From positions 1-64,000 of the forward strand of contig JAPFCR010000009.1 in NCBI GenBank assembly GCA_026169375.1: DNA of 64,000 bases, read 5' to 3'. Positions 57,601 through 64,000 of this stretch are shown in pieces. Below the pieces are notes generated by a model that saw only the letters and a program-made list of their open reading frames with translations, searched no databases and was not told the origin of the DNA. This DNA comes from Sporosarcina sp. (GTDB lineage: Bacteria > Bacillota > Bacilli > Bacillales_A > Planococcaceae). The stretch's first letter is position 1, and the number at the start of each line of letters is the position of its first letter. The translations under genes were made by a program, and so were the position numbers.

Positions 57601-58473
57601 TTAAATATCCTTTTTCTTCTTCACAGCGAACCAAATTTCACTATAAACATTATTTCTGTCGGACAAATCCCCTGTAAAAGAGATATTAGGAGCGTCTACT
57701 AATTCGTAATCTGAAGATGGCAGCCATTCTGAAGCTATTTTCGCCCAAGTTCCTTGCATAACCTCTGGGAATACCCCTTTAGATGAAAATATTGCCCAAG
57801 TAAGCGATGGGACTTTCACTACATCAAACCCTTCAAAATCCGATTCTTGTGTAGTTAAAAAGCCAATCATATGATCATTATTGCCTTTTTCTTCCATACA
57901 TCCATCATCAAAATTATATGAGGCGTTCACAACTTGATTTGGTTCCATATTTGCATAACCATGTAGCTTTTTTCTTTGTTCCGGCGTAATGCTTTTAGCT
58001 AACTTTAGAATCTCTTGATTTTCACCTTCAAATTGAATTGGAACTCTCTTTTTCACACCGACAACCTTAAACGATTCTTTTTGCTCAATTCTATAATCCA
58101 TATTTATTCCTCCTTGAATCATTAGTTGGAAGGAAAGCTTAGGAAATGCTTTGAGTGTATTTTTCTTTTTGACTTCTGAAGGGCTAATCCCCGACCATTC
58201 CCGAAAGGCACGTGAGAATCCATCAACAGACTCATAACCATATTTGAATGCCGTTTCTGTAACACTCATTCCTTCATGCAGTAAGTCAAAAGTAGCGTTA
58301 GATAATTTCCTATTACGAACATACTCCCCTAAGGACATACCCGCAAGAAATGAAAACATTCTTCGAAAATGATAGTCAGAAGTTCCTGTGATTCTCTCTA
58401 ATTCGTTATAATCAATCTCATCATTCAAATGTGATTCAATATAATCTAACGCCTCATTTAAACTCTTTAGCAT
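57601..58473 (-). CDS. AraC family regulator with GyrI-like effector domain
   Basis: A 290-residue regulator: N-terminal AraC HTH (LNEALDYIESHLNDEIDYNEL, VTETAFKYGYESVDGFSRAFREWSGISPSEV) and C-terminal GyrI-like/AraC_E_bind domain (FKVVGVKKRVPIQF to IWFAVKKKK). This Rob/SoxS-like architecture senses lipophilic compounds. The ATG before LKSLNEAL follows AGGAGG. The frame opens 16 codons earlier without support. Its target may be the neighbouring ABC-F or exporter genes, but this is unproven. Confidence 0.87.
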   Translation of the reverse strand: MLKSLNEALDYIESHLNDEIDYNELERITGTSDYHFRRMFSFLAGMSLGEYVRNRKLSNATFDLLHEGMSVTETAFKYGYESVDGFSRAFREWSGISPSEVKKKNTLKAFPKLSFQLMIQGGINMDYRIEQKESFKVVGVKKRVPIQFEGENQEILKLAKSITPEQRKKLHGYANMEPNQVVNASYNFDDGCMEEKGNNDHMIGFLTTQESDFEGFDVVKVPSLTWAIFSSKGVFPEVMQGTWAKIASEWLPSSDYELVDAPNISFTGDLSDRNNVYSEIWFAVKKKKDI

Positions 58474-58697
58474 GCCTGGTTCCTCCTTCATGTGTTTATT
58501 ATAATAACGATCAAAAAACAATACCCGATAAAAAGTAAACGGTTATTGTCGGATATGTCCGGGGAAATATCCATTTGAATTAATCAATACCTAATAAGAA
58601 TTATTAATCGGAAGACTATCATCCTATATATGGTGAATTCATAGTGTGTATGGGCTATATCATCTTCTCCACTTCTTTGCTGTTTGACAACGAACTG

Positions 58698-58722
58698 AAA
58701 AAGAAGCAGGGTTCCCCGCTGC
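58698..58722 (-). terminator. Probable terminator after the ABC-F gene
   Basis: Arms near AAGCAGGG and CCGCTGCCT with a short loop; on the minus strand it is followed by TTCTTTTTC. Confidence 0.5.
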
Positions 58723-58733
58723 CTCTTAATTTG

Positions 58734-60191
58734 TTAACTTCTTAAAACGAGTTTCTGATCTTCAATGTTCAAGACACAATCGGCAACTTTCTTAATAAAA
58801 GTTCGATCATGTGATACAAGGAGGACTGTGCCTTCATATCCTTCTAAAAAGCGTTCTAACGCTTCAATACTATAAGTATCCAAAAAGTTTGTTGGCTCAT
58901 CCAAAACTAATACATTATATCTTCCCAAAAATAGCTGACACAATACGAGTCGAATGGCTTCACCGCCGCTAAGAGTATAGACATTCTTTTTTAAATCATT
59001 TCCTTTAATATTCATAGCGTGTAGGACAGCACGAATTCTACTTTCGGGATAGTCACTTTTATCCTTCATAGACTCCAATACCGTTTCATCTTTCGTGAAT
59101 TGGTAATCTATTTGTTCATAGTAGCCTATGACAGCCTTAGGTGAGATTGTCAGTCCTTCACCGCGTTGTAAAATGTGTTGGAGCAAAGTTGTTTTGCCTG
59201 CACCATTCTTGCCGGTAATTGCAATAGTTTTACCTAACGGGAATTGAAAACTTGCTTCTTTAAATAATGATTTTTTCCCTGCTTTTAAATTAATACGATC
59301 TGCCATTATTGGAAAAGGATTATGCAATTGGAGTGCTTCTGACTGATGAAAACGAATGATTTGTTGTTCTTCTGGTGCTTTCACTTCTTCAAGTTGCTCC
59401 ACTCTTTTCTCTAGCGCCTTGGCTGCCCGTTGTACAGACTTTTGACTTGTTCCTTTTGATTTCGTCTCAAACATTCTATTTGCTTTTACTTTTGTATCCT
59501 GGATACGTCCGCCCGCTTGAGTGATTTTAGCAGCTCTTTTCATTTTCTCTTGTGCAGCTTTCTTCAGACGTGTCTTTTCTTTAACGTAACTTTCATGCTG
59601 TTCCTGCTGCTGTTTCTTCTCAACTGCCTTTTGATTAATATAATCCGAATAGTTGCCTGTATACTCCGTAACAACGCCATCTTCCACTTCCCAAATTTTC
59701 GTCACTAGCTGGTCCAGCACATAGCGGTCATGACTAATCAGAACAAGAGCACCATAATAATAAGTTAATTCATCAATGAAAAATTGAATTCCCTCCACAT
59801 CAAGATGAGTGGTCGGTTCATCAATAAGCAATCCTTCATGATAATTTGAAAGCAATTTAGCTAATTTAAGTCTCGTCTGCTCTCCGCCGCTATAATTTTC
59901 AACTTCTGTTTCGGGGATAGACAATTTCCCGATTAACTCATAGTCTATTTCCCCTTTTTCAGGTGTTGTTAATTGATCAAAATAGGCAAAATCTATTAGA
60001 CTATGCACTTTTCCTTTTGATGGTCGAATCAGACCTGCTAACAACTTTAATAATGTACTTTTACCTGCCCCATTTTTCCCGACAACACCGATTCGATCAA
60101 ATTGATGAACAGCCAAACGTTCAATCTCTAATATCTTCTTATCTAAATAGGTTACCTCTATATTTTCCAATTCAAAACATACTTTTTCCAT
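58734..60191 (-). CDS. ABC-F ribosome protection protein, Msr-like
   Basis: A 485-residue cytosolic protein with two ABC domains and no membrane segments: Walker A GKNGAGKST and GKNGAGKTT, signatures YSGGEQTRLKLAKLL and LSGGEAIRLVLCQLF, Walker B LLIDEPTTHLD and LVLDEPTNFLD. The long charged linker (about 180-295) matches Msr-type antibiotic-resistance ABC-F proteins, which dislodge macrolides from the ribosome. It follows mph and is preceded by a leader peptide and alternate hairpins. Start ATG after GGGAGGTAGCCAAG. Confidence 0.88.
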   Translation of the reverse strand: MEKVCFELENIEVTYLDKKILEIERLAVHQFDRIGVVGKNGAGKSTLLKLLAGLIRPSKGKVHSLIDFAYFDQLTTPEKGEIDYELIGKLSIPETEVENYSGGEQTRLKLAKLLSNYHEGLLIDEPTTHLDVEGIQFFIDELTYYYGALVLISHDRYVLDQLVTKIWEVEDGVVTEYTGNYSDYINQKAVEKKQQQEQHESYVKEKTRLKKAAQEKMKRAAKITQAGGRIQDTKVKANRMFETKSKGTSQKSVQRAAKALEKRVEQLEEVKAPEEQQIIRFHQSEALQLHNPFPIMADRINLKAGKKSLFKEASFQFPLGKTIAITGKNGAGKTTLLQHILQRGEGLTISPKAVIGYYEQIDYQFTKDETVLESMKDKSDYPESRIRAVLHAMNIKGNDLKKNVYTLSGGEAIRLVLCQLFLGRYNVLVLDEPTNFLDTYSIEALERFLEGYEGTVLLVSHDRTFIKKVADCVLNIEDQKLVLRS

Positions 60192-60194
60192 CTT

Positions 60195-60290
60195 GGCTAC
60201 CTCCCGAAATAATTTCATTTCGTATCGATAGCTAGGATCGATACGAGCTTCTAACACTGGCTCGTATCAAAAGAATAATAAAAACTGCAT
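60195..60290 (-). promoter_or_regulatory. Leader peptide and attenuator-like RNA before the ABC-F gene
   Basis: A leader ORF ATG...TGA at 60290-60267 encodes MQFLLFF, preceded by AAGGAG. Three segments follow: a (GATACGAG, 60268-60261), b (CTCGTATCGAT, 60247-60237) and c (ATCGATACGA, 60229-60220). b can pair with a or with c. Text at the edge of c (GCTATC) can pair with GGTAGC of the Shine-Dalgarno. Stalling in the leader would cover a, favour b:c and free the start site, as in erm-type translational attenuation. The pairing model is inference. Confidence 0.75.
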
Positions 60291-60361
60291 CGTAATCAAT
60301 CTCCTTCTATAGCGATTTTCCTAAACGTATAAAGCTACCTTCAATAAGTTAACTTTAATAA

Positions 60362-61258
60362 TTAGCTTTCACTTGCAAGCATACTTACAGCTGCTTCGTG
60401 CATGTCTTTCTTCCCTGTTGTTTGAGCGTACTCGGCAACAGTAATAGCACTGGTTGTTAAAAGTTCAATAATATGCTCATCCATTCTTGACCAAGTTCTA
60501 CCCCCGGCATTGTCATACGCATTGATTAGCTTGGTTAATCCTTCTTTACCGAAGAGCAGTTGATGTGACATGAAGTCAACAGATACATCAGCGACCCCCA
60601 CTTCGGTCCAATCAATTAAACCCGTTACATTATTGTCTTGATCAATAAGGATGTGACCGGGATGCAAATCTCCATGTTTTACTCCTACAAAAGACGGCCA
60701 AAAAGAATCTTCAGCAAGCCATACTTGCCAACGTTCCCATAAATTTTTATTAATGTCGTATCGCTCTTTCACACGTTCCATTCGTTGTTTCATTGATGCT
60801 CTCAATTTATGGACACCAAGAAATTCAGTATGGATATTTTTAAATTCATGGTGAGCTAACGAATGTAAATTCGCAAGTGTTCTTCCTAATGAGTCATAAT
60901 ATTCGTCTGGAACATTTGTTTCGTCAAAACTCCAAATATAGCGTTGCTGCTCAATGTCAATAGTCGCAGCAGGAACACCGCTTAATTGTTTATAGGCAAT
61001 TAAATCTTCGGAGAAGATCGACCAATTAGGAACTTGAAAGCTTGCCTGTTTATTAATAATATCCAACGCCGCTTTTTCTTGAAGCGCATTTCTCATAGAT
61101 ATCGGTTTACGTGGTATCCTTAATATCCATTTAACACCGTTTAAATCTTGAACATGTGCGACTTGAAAGTCAACACCAGACTCATTAATTTTTATTGTAT
61201 CTTCCAAGATATCTAGCCCATTATTTTTCGCTAGTTGTTTTATTTTGTGTATATTCAT
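60362..61258 (-). CDS. mph: Macrolide 2'-phosphotransferase
   Basis: A 298-residue kinase that phosphorylates the 2'-OH of macrolide desosamine. Aminoglycoside-phosphotransferase fold: VKHGDLHPGHILID (catalytic Asp) and GLIDWTEVGVADVSVDF (metal Asp), with the N-terminal lobe WILRIPRKPISM characteristic of Mph(B)/Mph(C)-type enzymes. The pairing with an Msr-like ABC-F gene downstream matches mph-msr pairs in staphylococci. The ATG before NIHKIKQL follows GGAGGAAAAGAAC. An attenuator lies upstream. Confidence 0.9.
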   Translation of the reverse strand: MNIHKIKQLAKNNGLDILEDTIKINESGVDFQVAHVQDLNGVKWILRIPRKPISMRNALQEKAALDIINKQASFQVPNWSIFSEDLIAYKQLSGVPAATIDIEQQRYIWSFDETNVPDEYYDSLGRTLANLHSLAHHEFKNIHTEFLGVHKLRASMKQRMERVKERYDINKNLWERWQVWLAEDSFWPSFVGVKHGDLHPGHILIDQDNNVTGLIDWTEVGVADVSVDFMSHQLLFGKEGLTKLINAYDNAGGRTWSRMDEHIIELLTTSAITVAEYAQTTGKKDMHEAAVSMLASES

Positions 61259-61334
61259 GTTCTTTTCCTCCAAATGTTGATTGATTATTTATTTAAAGAC
61301 AGCTTGTCCACCTTTTATATTAAACAGTACCAAC

Positions 61335-61370
61335 TCAAAGTAATTTTCCCGTTTTCACATATCTGCCCTT
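61335..61370 (-). other. Second possible leader ORF before mph
   Basis: The 14-base string ACATATCTGCCCTT at 61357-61370 duplicates 61505-61518, the Shine-Dalgarno and start region of the first leader. On the minus strand it leads into GTG AAA ACG GGA AAA TTA CTT TGA (61358-61335), a possible seven-codon leader, or ATG TGA. Confidence 0.45.
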
Positions 61371-61397
61371 CTCTGCAGATACTTAAAGAATGTAATC

Positions 61398-61431
61398 GAA
61401 AAAAACCACAGACAGGCGACTGTCTGTGGTT
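61398..61431 (-). terminator. Intrinsic terminator (attenuator) between leader peptide and mph
   Basis: Arms AACCACAGACAG and CTGTCTGTGGTT with a four-base loop, followed on the minus strand by seven T. It lies 140 bases upstream of the mph start in the same direction, so without readthrough it would stop transcription of mph and the ABC-F gene. Confidence 0.9.
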
Positions 61432-61445
61432 AAGAGTAAACAAGG

Positions 61446-61508
61446 TTATGGTAAATAAATGTCTCCTTTTGTATAAACAAAAAACAAACACAAAAAAGAC
61501 AGATACAT
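61446..61508 (-). CDS. Macrolide-responsive leader peptide (predicted)
   Basis: A 20-codon ORF beginning MYLSFLCLFF and ending IYLP, six bases after GAGGAAGG. Its stop is 15 bases before the attenuator hairpin. The N-terminus resembles MYLIFM, the known leader of msr(D) at which macrolide-bound ribosomes stall. Function is inferred: stalling or altered ribosome position would permit antitermination. CTGTCT in codons 3-4 can pair with AGACAG of the terminator. Confidence 0.65.
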   Translation of the reverse strand: MYLSFLCLFFVYTKGDIYLP

Positions 61509-61711
61509 ATCTGCCCTTCCTCAAGTAAAAAAATGCATACTTTACGAATGAAAGTTATTAAAAATGTGCAGACTACTCCCGTTTACTCCGCTTTATGAAA
61601 ACAGAGCCTTTGAACATATTCAATTAATTATTATTCAAAGTTTGCTGGCGTAATCTAATTGAATGCATCATTTTTAATACCCTCCCTTTAATAAGTTAGA
61701 TATATCATACC

Positions 61712-62008
61712 TTATCTATTGTTATATTTCAACAAAGTATCTATCCAACCTACAACCCGATCTTTTTCATCTAGTTTTAAATCTATACTGTCTCCAGTTT
61801 TAGGATTCCAAATACCACTTTTAAAGGTCTTCTGGAGAAGAATATCATCGACATACCAGCTACTGCCATGTTCCTGTACATATCCCGCGACGACAGTTGT
61901 CTCCTCATGTACTTTATACTTTTTTGTAGACATTAGGTTAAAGGCAAGAACCAAAGCTATAATTGCACCACTTATTATAATCGCTTTTTTCGAATGTGCC
62001 TTATTCAC
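61712..62008 (-). CDS. Small membrane-anchored protein of unknown family
   Basis: A 98-residue protein with a basic N-terminus, one helix (about 10-28, AIIISGAIIALVLAFNLM) and an exported beta-rich domain (VHEETTVVAGYVQEHGSSWYVDDILLQ, FKSGIWNPKTGDSIDLKLD). The start is a GTG eight bases after AAGGGGG; a longer frame upstream lacks support. No family is recognised. Confidence 0.65.
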   Translation of the reverse strand: MNKAHSKKAIIISGAIIALVLAFNLMSTKKYKVHEETTVVAGYVQEHGSSWYVDDILLQKTFKSGIWNPKTGDSIDLKLDEKDRVVGWIDTLLKYNNR

Positions 62009-62110
62009 ATTACTTTCCCCCTTTTTCAATCTGACCCTATTATTGAAAGGACGCAAATCCGTGTGCCAGAAAAGTGCCCTATTCTGGAATAAGAGTTGAT
62101 GCCCACTTTG

Positions 62111-62230
62111 TTATAACCAATTATTCACATAAGCAACTAAGCCTACAATAGCACCAATTGTGCCACCAAAAAACACAAAATATCTTGTTTTCACTTTGGC
62201 AATGCTCCATTTGTTTTTTGTATTGCTCAT
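62111..62230 (-). CDS. Small membrane protein (39 residues)
   Basis: A 39-codon gene starting MSNTKNKWSIAKVKTRYFVF, with one Gly-rich hydrophobic helix GGTIGAIVGLVAYV near the C-terminus. The ATG is preceded by GGGAGGG at good spacing. It is too short for usual gene calling; the strong ribosome binding site supports it. The function is unknown. Confidence 0.55.
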   Translation of the reverse strand: MSNTKNKWSIAKVKTRYFVFFGGTIGAIVGLVAYVNNWL

Positions 62231-62317
62231 AAAGAATCCCTCCCACTTAGTATAATGACCATACTTTACCACATTAGTTTTTTAAACTACATCGTTAGTC
62301 CATCAGGTTTTATGCAA

Positions 62318-62569
62318 CTAAATGATCCGTTTGTTTAGCATCCACATATATCTTAACACAATAAGTTCAAATTCCATTGGAATATTCAGTAAATTTACAT
62401 GAATACGTTCGGTATGATTTATAGGGAAAACAACAATCCATGTTTTTCTACCCCTTATCTTTAAACAATCGAATTCCATCCTTATAAAACATGGATTTAA
62501 CAACTTTAAAGGAAAAAATAATGCTTCAAGGTTATCGAGCTCCATTCCATAACAAGGATTTACATCCAT
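62318..62569 (-). CDS. Hypothetical 83-residue protein
   Basis: The composition looks protein-like (MDVNPCYGMELDNLEALFFP, RGRKTWIVVFPINHTERIHV, YMWMLNKRII) with several aromatic residues and no low-complexity runs. No good Shine-Dalgarno precedes the ATG, and no family is recognised. It is divergent from the catalase gene. It may be a real small gene or the end of a decayed one. Confidence 0.4.
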   Translation of the reverse strand: MDVNPCYGMELDNLEALFFPLKLLNPCFIRMEFDCLKIRGRKTWIVVFPINHTERIHVNLLNIPMEFELIVLRYMWMLNKRII

Positions 62570-62685
62570 TTATCAAACAAAACTTTTAATTGATAAACAA
62601 CTCTAAAAATTATTATTTAATATTGCTGTATATACCTACTGATTATCGTGCAAGATAAATATATATAAAAGAGGAGGCAGTCGTT

Positions 62686-64000
62686 TTGGCAAAAAATAAA
62701 GATTTGAACGGCTCAAATGAACAGGATATTCATCGTGAGGTGTTAACAACACGACAAGGTAGCCCTGTAACGGATAATCAAAATATCCGAACAATTGGCA
62801 ACCGCGGCCCTGCTACACTTGAGAATTATCATTTCATTGAAAAGATTTCCCACTTTGATCGTGAAGAAGTTCCGGAGCGTGTAGCACATGCTCGAGGAAC
62901 TGGGGCATTTGGGTATTTTGAAACATATGGAAAAGTTGGAAATGAACACGTGGAAAAATATACTCGCGCCAAAGTATTCTCTGGCACTGGTAAAAAAACA
63001 CCGGTTTTGGTCCGATTCTCTACAGTTGCCGGAGCGAAAGATTCACCGGAAACTGCACGAGATCCGCGTGGTTTTGCAGTGAAAATGTATACTGAAGATG
63101 GAAATTGGGATTTAGTTGGAAATAACCTGAAAATATTTTTCATACGTGATGCAATGAAATTTCCCGATATGATTCACGCTTTTAAACCTGATCCTTCATC
63201 GAACGTACCACATCCCCAAAGAATGTTTGATTTTGTTTCTCGTACTCCTGAAGCAACGCATATGATTACATTTCTATTCTCACCTTGGGGAATTCCAGCA
63301 ACATATCGACATATGCAAGGTTCTGGAGTCAATACCTATAAATGGGTCAATGATAAAGGTGAGGCTGTATTGGTTAAATATCACTGGGAGCCCAAAGAAG
63401 GAATCCGGAATTTAACACAAGATGAGGCAAATGAGATTCAGGGGAAAAATGTCAGTCACGCGACCCAAGACTTATATGAAGCAATAGAGCGCGGTGATTA
63501 TCCGGAATGGGAATTATTTGTTCAAATCATGGAGGATGACTATCATTCGGAACTTGATTTTGATCCACTAGACGATACCAAGTTGTGGCCAGAGGACAAG
63601 TTTCCATGGTTGCCACTAGGTCGTTTGGTCCTTGATCGCAATCCGAAAGATTTCCATGCAGAAATTGAACAAGCTGCTTTTGGAACAGGAGTGCTCGTGG
63701 ACGGGATGGATTTTTCAGATGATAAAATGCTTCAAGGTAGAACTTTCTCCTATTCTGATACTCAGCGACATCGTATAGGTTCAAATTATCTGCAATTACC
63801 TGTAAATGCACCGATAACCCCCGTTCGAACAAATCAGCGCCGTGCTCAAATGGATTTCCGCAGTCCAGAACAGTTCGAAGAAAATCCACATATTAATTAT
63901 GAACCTTCCATGCTCGGAGGTTATAAAGAGGCGGATAATAAAGTACGGCCACAACATCGCCCGACGTATAATGCAGCAGCTATGAGCGCGCCAATTGAAC
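62686..64000 (+). CDS. Heme catalase (3' end beyond the window)
   Basis: Degrades hydrogen peroxide. An open frame of 438 codons runs off the window. It starts at TTG (preceded by GAGGAGG) and reads [18 protein letters not shown]. Active-site His in [15 protein letters not shown], Asn in [15 protein letters not shown], and the heme-ligand Tyr in [16 protein letters not shown] are intact. Monofunctional clade similar to KatA/KatX. No clear PerR site was confirmed. Confidence 0.93.
   Translation, partial: MAKNKDLNGSNEQDIHREVLTTRQGSPVTDNQNIRTIGNRGPATLENYHFIEKISHFDREEVPERVAHARGTGAFGYFETYGKVGNEHVEKYTRAKVFSGTGKKTPVLVRFSTVAGAKDSPETARDPRGFAVKMYTEDGNWDLVGNNLKIFFIRDAMKFPDMIHAFKPDPSSNVPHPQRMFDFVSRTPEATHMITFLFSPWGIPATYRHMQGSGVNTYKWVNDKGEAVLVKYHWEPKEGIRNLTQDEANEIQGKNVSHATQDLYEAIERGDYPEWELFVQIMEDDYHSELDFDPLDDTKLWPEDKFPWLPLGRLVLDRNPKDFHAEIEQAAFGTGVLVDGMDFSDDKMLQGRTFSYSDTQRHRIGSNYLQLPVNAPITPVRTNQRRAQMDFRSPEQFEENPHINYEPSMLGGYKEADNKVRPQHRPTYNAAAMSAPIE

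Noticed and set aside
62604..62620. PerR-box candidate upstream of catalase
   Set aside because: AT-rich match to the PerR consensus is poor at several conserved positions; cannot be told from background.
62743..63143. Minus-strand ORFs opposite the catalase gene
   Set aside because: The plus frame encodes a complete catalase core with all active-site motifs; the minus frames are shadows.

Overview
The window comes from an AT-rich Gram-positive bacterium of the Bacillales, most likely family Planococcaceae (Sporosarcina/Planococcus-like) or a close Bacillaceae relative. The evidence is the gene order yrrS-greA-udk-trmR-mltG-yrzB-ruvX-yrzL-alaS-recD2-yrrB-mnmA-yrvO-cymR | rarA, which matches the Bacillus subtilis yrr/yrv region. 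Strong GGAGG-type ribosome binding sites, frequent TTG/GTG starts, a T-box leader and NiaR, CymR, DynA and IreB/YrzL-type proteins agree. I cannot name the species.

Region 1 (1-16 kb) is the conserved housekeeping core, nearly all on the minus strand: transcript cleavage (greA), uridine salvage (udk), wobble-uridine methylation (trmR), peptidoglycan termination (mltG), Holliday junction/RNA processing (ruvX), alanyl-tRNA synthesis under a T-box, RecD2 helicase, tRNA thiolation (mnmA plus its dedicated desulfurase yrvO), the cysteine regulator cymR and, divergently, rarA. The peptidase-U32 genes trhP1/trhP2 that sit between udk and trmR in B. subtilis are missing. Two tandem 167-bp repeats lie between udk and greA and supply the udk stop codon.

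Region 2 (16-30 kb) holds niaR, a GNAT acetyltransferase, a cold-shock gene with a good promoter, a small zinc-finger protein, an RNase H-like protein, a metallophosphoesterase, a two-domain sulfurtransferase, a double dynamin, a TetR/MFS efflux operon with three operators, a chemoreceptor and a RraA-like protein.

Region 3 (30-62 kb) is accessory and rich in short repeats. It holds a two-gene retropepsin module, an acetate permease and a decayed second copy, a VLRF1-type release-factor-like protein, an RsbQ/PAS-GGDEF sensing pair with a frameshifted RsbQ, pflBA with a Rex-like operator, an amino-acid ABC transporter, an O-methyltransferase, an AIM24 protein, a type I restriction-modification locus (hsdM-hsdS-hsdR), a MazF-like toxin-antitoxin pair bracketed by direct repeats, an EamA exporter with a divergent AraC regulator, a MerR/ABC-ATPase fusion that lost its Walker A, a nucleotidyltransferase, and a macrolide-resistance pair (mph plus Msr-like ABC-F). 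Each gene of that pair is preceded by a leader peptide and attenuator-like RNA. The window ends inside a catalase gene.

The most unusual signals are the two-step attenuated macrolide cassette, the family of palindromic repeats that share the terminus GTGCCTGTGC but differ in length (about 30 to 145 bp), the toxin-antitoxin pair between two copies of the longest of these, and the MerR-ABC fusion. No rRNA, tRNA, CRISPR array or intact insertion sequence was seen.
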